Shown here piece by piece: positions 5,840-9,792 of a DNA stretch of 9,792 nt. A program made the position numbers and the translations under genes. Position 1 is the stretch's first letter. Each line of letters opens with the position of its first letter. Where the stretch lies: assembly GCA_049315625.1 (NCBI GenBank), contig JBMOJU010000196.1, positions 1 through 9,792 of the forward strand, given 5' to 3'. Source of the stretch: Paracraurococcus sp049315625. GTDB taxonomy: Bacteria; Pseudomonadota; Alphaproteobacteria; Acetobacterales; Acetobacteraceae. The notes under the pieces were generated by a model that saw only the letters and a program-made list of their open reading frames with translations, was not told the DNA's origin and ran no database searches.

Positions 5840-6703
5840 GTGACCGATTCTTGGGTGAACGAGACGCTCTACAGCGCCTGGGGCCAGCGCTTCCTGGTGA
5901 AGCGGGAACTCGCGCGGGTGCGGAGCGACTTCCAGGACATCATGATCTTCGAGAGCCACACGCATGGCCGCGTCATGCTGCTCGACGGCGTGGTGCAGAT
6001 CACCGAGGCGGACGAGTTCGTCTACCAGGAGATGCTGGCGCATGTGCCGCTGCTGGCGCATGGCGCGGCGAAGCGCGTGCTGATCATCGGCGCCGGCGAT
6101 GGAGGCGTGCTGCGGCGCGTGCTTCAGCATCGCGGCGTCGAGCGCGCCGTGATGGTCGAGATCGACGGCGAGGTGATCCGGCTGGCGAAGGAACATCTGC
6201 CGGGGATCGCCGGCGACGCCTGGGCCGATCCGCGCGCCGAGGTCATCGTCGGCGACGGCATCGACTATGTGAAGCAGGCGCCGGATGCATCCTTCGACGT
6301 CGTCATCGTCGACAGTACCGACCCGATCGGCGTCGGCGAGGTGCTGTTCACCGATGAATTCTACGCCAATTGCGCCCGGCTGCTGAGCGCGCATGGCCTG
6401 GTGGTGAACCAGTGCGGCGTGCCCTTCATGCAGGCCGACGAATTGCGCGAGACGTCGCTGCGGCGCGGCAAGTCATTCGCCGACGTCTTCGCCTATGTCG
6501 CGGCGGTCCCGACCTATGTCGGCGGCTTCATGACGTTGGGCTGGGCGGCGAAGGATGCGTCGCTCCGCGCCGCGCCGGTCGAGGCGATTCGCGCCCGCGC
6601 CGCGGCGGCCGGCATCCTCGGCGTGACGCGGTACTGGACGCCGGAGATTCATGTCGGCGCCTTCAACCTGCCGCCCTACATCGCCGAGCATCTGCCGCGA
6701 TAG
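5840..6703 (+). CDS. speE: Spermidine synthase (polyamine aminopropyltransferase)
   Basis: Transfers the aminopropyl group from decarboxylated SAM (the SpeD product) to putrescine, giving spermidine, in the cytoplasm. The 287 residues are close to the 288 of the E. coli enzyme. Visible signatures are an N-terminal beta region (LDGVVQITEADEFVYQEML, 48-66), the nucleotide-binding loop IIGAGDGGVLRR (82-93), VEID (106-109) contacting the donor, GDGIDY (138-143) and the catalytic segment VDSTDPIG (157-164), with D158 the expected base. The GTG start is chosen because GAGGG (5825-5829) lies 10 bases upstream and the protein then begins like its family; the frame runs open far upstream only because it overlaps speD in another frame. 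Any transcript from the speD promoter must read through the hairpin at 5790-5824. The stop lies 3 bases from the convergent transporter gene's stop. Confidence 0.94.
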   Translation: MTDSWVNETLYSAWGQRFLVKRELARVRSDFQDIMIFESHTHGRVMLLDGVVQITEADEFVYQEMLAHVPLLAHGAAKRVLIIGAGDGGVLRRVLQHRGVERAVMVEIDGEVIRLAKEHLPGIAGDAWADPRAEVIVGDGIDYVKQAPDASFDVVIVDSTDPIGVGEVLFTDEFYANCARLLSAHGLVVNQCGVPFMQADELRETSLRRGKSFADVFAYVAAVPTYVGGFMTLGWAAKDASLRAAPVEAIRARAAAAGILGVTRYWTPEIHVGAFNLPPYIAEHLPR

Positions 6704-6727
6704 CGCCTACCGGACGAGGCCGCGCAG
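6692..6727. terminator. Imperfect hairpin spanning the convergent speE/MFS stops
   Basis: CTGC-c-GCG (6692-6699, one bulged C) can pair with CGCGCAG (6721-6727), and an inner GCCT (6705-6708) with AGGC (6717-6720). The structure contains both stop codons. It has no T-tract on either strand, so it is at best a weak bidirectional terminator or 3'-end stabiliser and could be chance in such GC-rich DNA. Confidence 0.2.
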
Positions 6728-7879
6728 CGCCAGCAGCCCGCCCAGGCCGCAGGCGGCGATCACCGCCGCCATCGGTACCGCGGTGCCGTCATGCAGCAGG
6801 CCGACCAGCGCGCCCGCCACCGCGCCGAGACCGAATTGCAGCGTGCCGATGAGGGCGGAGGCGCTGCCGGCATTCCGCCCCTGCGGCCCCATCGCCAGCG
6901 TCGTCGCCAGCGGCATCACCGCGCCGATGCCGGCGACATAGGCGAAGACCAGCGCGGCGATGGCCGGGAAGCCGCCGATGCCGGTTGCCGCGACGACCAG
7001 CAGGGCGGCGCCCGCAATCGCCATGCCGGCCAGGCTGGTGCGCAGCAGGCGGGATGGCTCCAACCGTCGTGCCGCCCGGGCGACGCTTTGCGCGACGATC
7101 ATGATGCCGAGGGCGTTGAGGCCGAAGAACAGCCCGTACTGCGATGGCGGGACGGCGAAGAGCTCCATGTAGACGAAGGGCGAGCCGCCGATATAGGCGA
7201 ACATCCCGGCCGTCGGCAGCGCCAGCGCCAGCGTGTGGCCGAGGAAATGGCGGTCCCGCAGCAGCCGCATGTAAGTGCGCAGGATCGCCACTGGCCCGTC
7301 CTGCCGGCGGTTCTGCGGCGCCAGGCTTTCCGGCAGCAGCAGCGCGACCACGGCGGCAAGCCCGGCGGCATAGAGCGCCAGCACCCAGAAGATCAGCCGC
7401 CAGGAGCCGATGGCCAGCAGCGCACTGCCGATCGAGGGCGCCAGGATCGGCGCCAGCCCCATCACCAGGCCGAGCTGTGCCATCAGCCGGATCGCCGCCG
7501 GGCCCTCGGCCAGGTCTCGGACGATGGCGCGGGCCATCACCATGCCGGCACAGCCGCCGAGGCCCTGGCCGAAGCGCAGCCAGGCCAGCGTGCCGATCTC
7601 GCCGGTGGTGGCGCAGCCGATCGAGGCCAGGGTGAAGATCGCCAGCCCGATCAGCAGCGGCGGCCGGCGTCCCAGCCGATCGGCGAGTGGGCCATAGACC
7701 AGCTGCGCCACGGCCATGCCGGCGAAGAAGGCGGCCAGCGTACCCTGCACCGCGGCCGGGTCGGCCGGCAGCCCGGCGGCGATGGCGGGGAAGGCCGGCA
7801 GATACATGTCGGTCGCCAGCGGCCCGAAGGCCGACATGGCGCCGAGGATGATGGGCAGGAACCAGGGGCGCGGCAGCAT
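6707..7879 (-). CDS. Bcr/CflA-family MFS drug efflux transporter
   Basis: A 390-residue inner-membrane transporter of the drug:H+ antiporter-1 family, typical in length, with about 12 hydrophobic segments. The first helix ends with PLATDMYLPAFPAI (20-33), a Bcr/CflA hallmark. Motif A follows helix 2 (GPLADRLGRRP, 63-73), RFGQGLGG (102-109) is the motif B region, and GLAPILAPSIGSALL (141-155) is the antiporter motif C in helix 5. Proton-driven export of a small molecule is the family role; the substrate cannot be told, and bicyclomycin or sulfonamide resistance is only a family label. The ATG at 7877-7879 has AAGGCGG (7884-7890) just upstream. Both lie in a perfect hairpin, listed separately. 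The synthetase gene on the same strand ends 44 bases upstream, suggesting co-transcription; speE converges from the other side with 3 bases between stops. Confidence 0.9.
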   Translation of the reverse strand: MLPRPWFLPIILGAMSAFGPLATDMYLPAFPAIAAGLPADPAAVQGTLAAFFAGMAVAQLVYGPLADRLGRRPPLLIGLAIFTLASIGCATTGEIGTLAWLRFGQGLGGCAGMVMARAIVRDLAEGPAAIRLMAQLGLVMGLAPILAPSIGSALLAIGSWRLIFWVLALYAAGLAAVVALLLPESLAPQNRRQDGPVAILRTYMRLLRDRHFLGHTLALALPTAGMFAYIGGSPFVYMELFAVPPSQYGLFFGLNALGIMIVAQSVARAARRLEPSRLLRTSLAGMAIAGAALLVVAATGIGGFPAIAALVFAYVAGIGAVMPLATTLAMGPQGRNAGSASALIGTLQFGLGAVAGALVGLLHDGTAVPMAAVIAACGLGGLLALRGLVR

Positions 7880-7905
7880 CGGACCGCCTTACCACCCGAT
7901 GCTGC
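7873..7905 (-). promoter_or_regulatory. Start-codon hairpin of the MFS gene: 10-bp stem, Shine-Dalgarno in the loop
   Basis: On the minus strand GCAGCATCGG (7905-7896) is followed by the 13-base loop GTGGTAAGGCGGT and then CCGATGCTGC (7882-7873), a perfect ten-base inverted repeat. The loop holds the ribosome binding site AAGGCGG, and the 3' arm contains the start codon ATG (7879-7877) and the first bases of the gene. Folded mRNA would bury the AUG. The structure has no T-tract, so it is unlikely to be a terminator. Confidence 0.6.
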
Positions 7906-7923
7906 GGCGCACCATGCGCGTGC

Positions 7924-9498
7924 TCAGAAGCCGATGCCCTCCTCCCGCAGCCGGTCCTGCACCAGGCGCTTCGGGATCTTGCCGTAACCGGATTTGGGCA
8001 GCGCGTCCCACACCACCACCCGCAGCGGCTGCTTGTAGCGCGACAGACGGTCGTTCAGATGCGCCAGCACCTCGGCTTCGGTTACGCCGTGGCCGGCGCG
8101 GGCCACCACGGCGGCGACGCCGCTTTCGCCCCATCGAGGATGCGGCAGGCCGACCACGGCGCATTCCAGCACTGCTGGGTGGGTGAGGATCGCCTCCTCC
8201 ACCTCCCGCGGGTACACATTGCTGCCGCCCGAGATGTACATGTCCGACGCCCGGCCGGTGATGGTCAGGAACCCCCGCGCATCCAGGTGGCCGAGGTCGC
8301 CGGTGTGGAACCATCCCCCCCGGAACGCCTTCTCGTTCGCCTCCGGGTTCTCGAAATAGCCGGCGAAGACGGCCGGGCCGCGGACGCAGATCTCGCCGGT
8401 CTCGCCCGGCGCCACGCGGGCGCCGGCTTCGTCCAGGATGGCGATGTCCATGCCCGTCCGCGCACTGCCGCAGGAGCCGAGCGGGAAGCTCGCGTCATCC
8501 TCGATGCTGTGCTGGTCCGGCCGCAGGACGCTGATGTTGCCGGTGACCTCGCCCAGGCCGAAATACTGCACCAGGCAGGGGCCGAGCTTCTGCAACGCCC
8601 GCTTCTGGTCGGCGCGGTACATCGGCGCCCCGGCATAGATCACGTGCTTCAAGGTCGAATGGTCGTAGCGGTCGACCGCCTCGTGCTCGACCAGCGCGGT
8701 CAGGATGGTCGGCACGGTGAACATGTTGGTCACCCGGTGTTCCTCGACCAGCCGCCAGGCCTCCTCGACGTCGAAGCGTTCGGTCGGCAGCAGTATGGTG
8801 CGGGCGCCGCGCGCGATCTGGCCGAGCTGGTGGATGCCGGCGCCATGCGACAGCGGCGCCAGCACCAGCGAGGCATCGCGTTCGGTCACGCCGGGGAAGA
8901 GGTCCGCCAGGTGGTTGGTGACGACGAAGGCCATCTGGCCATGCGTCAGAACCGCCGCCTTGGGCCGGCCGGTGGTGCCGGAGGTGAAGAAGAACCAGAG
9001 CGGATCGGCGTACTCCACATCCGCCTCGTGGTCGGGCGGCGGCGGCACGGCCGCCGCCAGCGCGGCCTCGTAGTCGATCTCATCCTCCCGCGCGTCTCCC
9101 ACCGCCAGCACCAGGGTGCAGTGCCCGGCGGCGCGGATCGCATCGGCGTGGCCGGCGAAGCCGCGGTCGCGCAGCAGCACCCGGGCGCGGGAGGTTTCGG
9201 CGAGGTAGCCGACCTCCGTCGGTGTCAGGCGGAAATTGGTCGGCACCCAGACCGCTCCGAGCTTGAAGGCCGCCCACATCATCTCGAACATCGCATTGCC
9301 GTTGCGGCTATGCGTCAGGATGCGGTCACCCTTGCCGATGCCGCGTGCGCGCAGCGCGGCGCAAAGGCGGTCCACCCGGGCATCCAGCGCGGCGAAGCTC
9401 CATTGCCGCTCGCCCCACACCAGCGCGACGGCATCGGGCACACGGCGGGCCGTCTGGGTCAGCAGACGGCCGAGATTCATGGCGGTAGCGGGGCCCAT
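7924..9498 (-). CDS. AMP-forming acyl-CoA synthetase (fatty-acid/aryl-CoA ligase family)
   Basis: A 524-residue member of the ANL superfamily. It activates a carboxylic acid with ATP to an acyl-adenylate, then forms the CoA thioester; the acid substrate is not predictable. Motifs in order: the P-loop-like TSGTTGRPKAAVLTHG (172-187), PLSHGAGI (215-222), QYFGLGEVTG (311-320, A5), ETGEICVRGP (366-375), WFHTGDLG (396-403, ATP-ribose aspartate D401), GRASDMYISGGSNVYPREVE (415-434, hinge) and SGYGKIPKR (503-511) with K507 as the likely adenylation lysine. All are intact, so the enzyme should be active. The ATG at 9498 is preceded at 8 bases by GGGAGGA (9507-9513); the open frame extends upstream to 9606 but would overlap the preceding gene, and ATG 9480 lacks a good site. 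The transporter follows after 44 bases. Confidence 0.92.
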   Translation of the reverse strand: MGPATAMNLGRLLTQTARRVPDAVALVWGERQWSFAALDARVDRLCAALRARGIGKGDRILTHSRNGNAMFEMMWAAFKLGAVWVPTNFRLTPTEVGYLAETSRARVLLRDRGFAGHADAIRAAGHCTLVLAVGDAREDEIDYEAALAAAVPPPPDHEADVEYADPLWFFFTSGTTGRPKAAVLTHGQMAFVVTNHLADLFPGVTERDASLVLAPLSHGAGIHQLGQIARGARTILLPTERFDVEEAWRLVEEHRVTNMFTVPTILTALVEHEAVDRYDHSTLKHVIYAGAPMYRADQKRALQKLGPCLVQYFGLGEVTGNISVLRPDQHSIEDDASFPLGSCGSARTGMDIAILDEAGARVAPGETGEICVRGPAVFAGYFENPEANEKAFRGGWFHTGDLGHLDARGFLTITGRASDMYISGGSNVYPREVEEAILTHPAVLECAVVGLPHPRWGESGVAAVVARAGHGVTEAEVLAHLNDRLSRYKQPLRVVVWDALPKSGYGKIPKRLVQDRLREEGIGF

Positions 9499-9511
9499 CG
9501 GTTGATTCCTC

Positions 9512-9538
9512 CCGGCCCCAGAAAGCAGGAAGGGCCGG
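9512..9538 (-). promoter_or_regulatory. Hairpin abutting the acyl-CoA synthetase ribosome binding site
   Basis: On the minus strand CCGGCCC (9538-9532) pairs perfectly with GGGCCGG (9518-9512) around a 13-base loop. The 3' arm runs into the Shine-Dalgarno GGGAGGA (9513-9507), covering two of its bases, and TTCCT in the loop could alternatively pair with AGGAA. It sits in the 53-base gap after the glutamate synthase-like gene. No T-tract follows, so terminator function is doubtful. Confidence 0.35.
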
Positions 9539-9551
9539 CCGGGGGAAGCCC

Positions 9552-9792
9552 TCAGGCCGCGATCAGGCGCTGCGGCTGGAAGCTGTGGGCGTCCGCCTGC
9601 GCCCAATAGGCGGCGAAGCGCGGGTCATCCGTGCCGCGCAGCAAGGCGCCCGGCGCCAGCCGCGGATAGAGGTCGGCGAAGGACCGCACCTCATGCGCCG
9701 AGATCCGTCGGCGGAAATGCTCCAGCGCGAATTCCGACGGGTCGTCGAGCCCGGCAGCGGCCACCAGCTCCGACAGCGCCTCCAGCGTCGCG
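9552..9792 (-). CDS. Probable FMN-binding glutamate synthase family protein, C-terminal end (5' part outside window)
   Basis: Only about 80 C-terminal residues are in view; the frame stays open to the right edge, so GTG 9764 is an internal codon. The tail contains LSELVAAAGLDDPSEF, then RRRISAHEVRSFADLYPRL and APGALLRGTDDPRF, ending ADAHSFQPQRLIAA. This resembles, from memory, the end of stand-alone FMN-binding glutamate synthase-like proteins (related to the GltB synthase domain), which close with a similar LYP-LxPG-LL pattern after the TIM-barrel. The FMN and iron-sulfur regions are not visible, so the call rests on the tail alone. The gene is first in view of a minus-strand run with the acyl-CoA synthetase (53 bases) and MFS transporter; a pathway link among the three is not apparent. 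Confidence 0.6.
   Translation of the reverse strand, partial: ATLEALSELVAAAGLDDPSEFALEHFRRRISAHEVRSFADLYPRLAPGALLRGTDDPRFAAYWAQADAHSFQPQRLIAA

Noticed and set aside
6791..7987. A 398-codon plus-strand open frame opposite the MFS transporter
   Set aside because: Its composition is dominated by Q, R, A, D and G with no membrane or domain signature. The minus-strand frame has all the MFS motifs.
9499..9606. Upstream start for the acyl-CoA synthetase at 9606
   Set aside because: It would overlap the glutamate synthase-like gene, and a strong GGGAGGA sits 8 bases before ATG 9498.
8059..9609. A 516-codon open frame on the plus strand opposite the acyl-CoA synthetase
   Set aside because: It is the antisense shadow of a gene whose ANL motifs are all intact. 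Its translation is rich in H, R, G and A with no recognisable domain, as expected opposite a high-GC3 gene.

Overview
The window looks like chromosomal DNA from a motile, high-GC alphaproteobacterium, most likely Rhodospirillales/Acetobacteraceae-like. This rests on the very GC-rich third codon positions and on the order fliM / DUF6468 / motE-like / cheY / cheZ / large periplasmic repeat protein; the lineage call is inference. I see no tRNA, rRNA, CRISPR array, transposase or other sign of a mobile element. Coding density is very high and no stretch over 300 bases lacks a gene.

Left region (1-5153, + strand): a tightly packed flagellar/chemotaxis operon. It holds the 3' end of fliM (motor switch, the CheY-P target), a small membrane-anchored coiled-coil protein (DUF6468), a MotE-like protein, a canonical CheY, a CheZ phosphatase with catalytic motif and C-terminal CheY-binding tail, and a 930-residue exported protein with two beta-type modules, a Pro/Ala linker and a long TPR-like helical half. 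Genes overlap by 1-8 bases or lie 4-36 bases apart, so they are probably co-transcribed. Together they read as a motor control and stator assembly module: CheY and CheZ set the signal at FliM, and the membrane/periplasmic proteins plausibly act on stator or motor structure.

Middle (5154-6703, + strand): a 156-base intergenic region with several dyads, then polyamine genes speD (pyruvoyl S-adenosylmethionine decarboxylase) and speE (spermidine synthase). They catalyse consecutive steps from SAM plus putrescine to spermidine. A strong GC hairpin with a T-rich tail sits between speD and speE and may attenuate speE.

Right region (6707-9792, - strand): a separate three-gene run transcribed right to left: the C-terminus of a probable FMN-binding glutamate synthase family protein, an AMP-forming acyl-CoA synthetase, and a Bcr/CflA-type MFS efflux transporter. 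The transporter stop codon lies 3 bases from the convergent speE stop. The transporter start codon lies inside a perfect 10-bp stem with its Shine-Dalgarno in the loop; the synthetase start also has a hairpin abutting its ribosome binding site.

No dramatic new system is evident. The best leads are the uncharacterised periplasmic TPR protein paired with a MotE-like protein, and the RNA hairpins at gene junctions.
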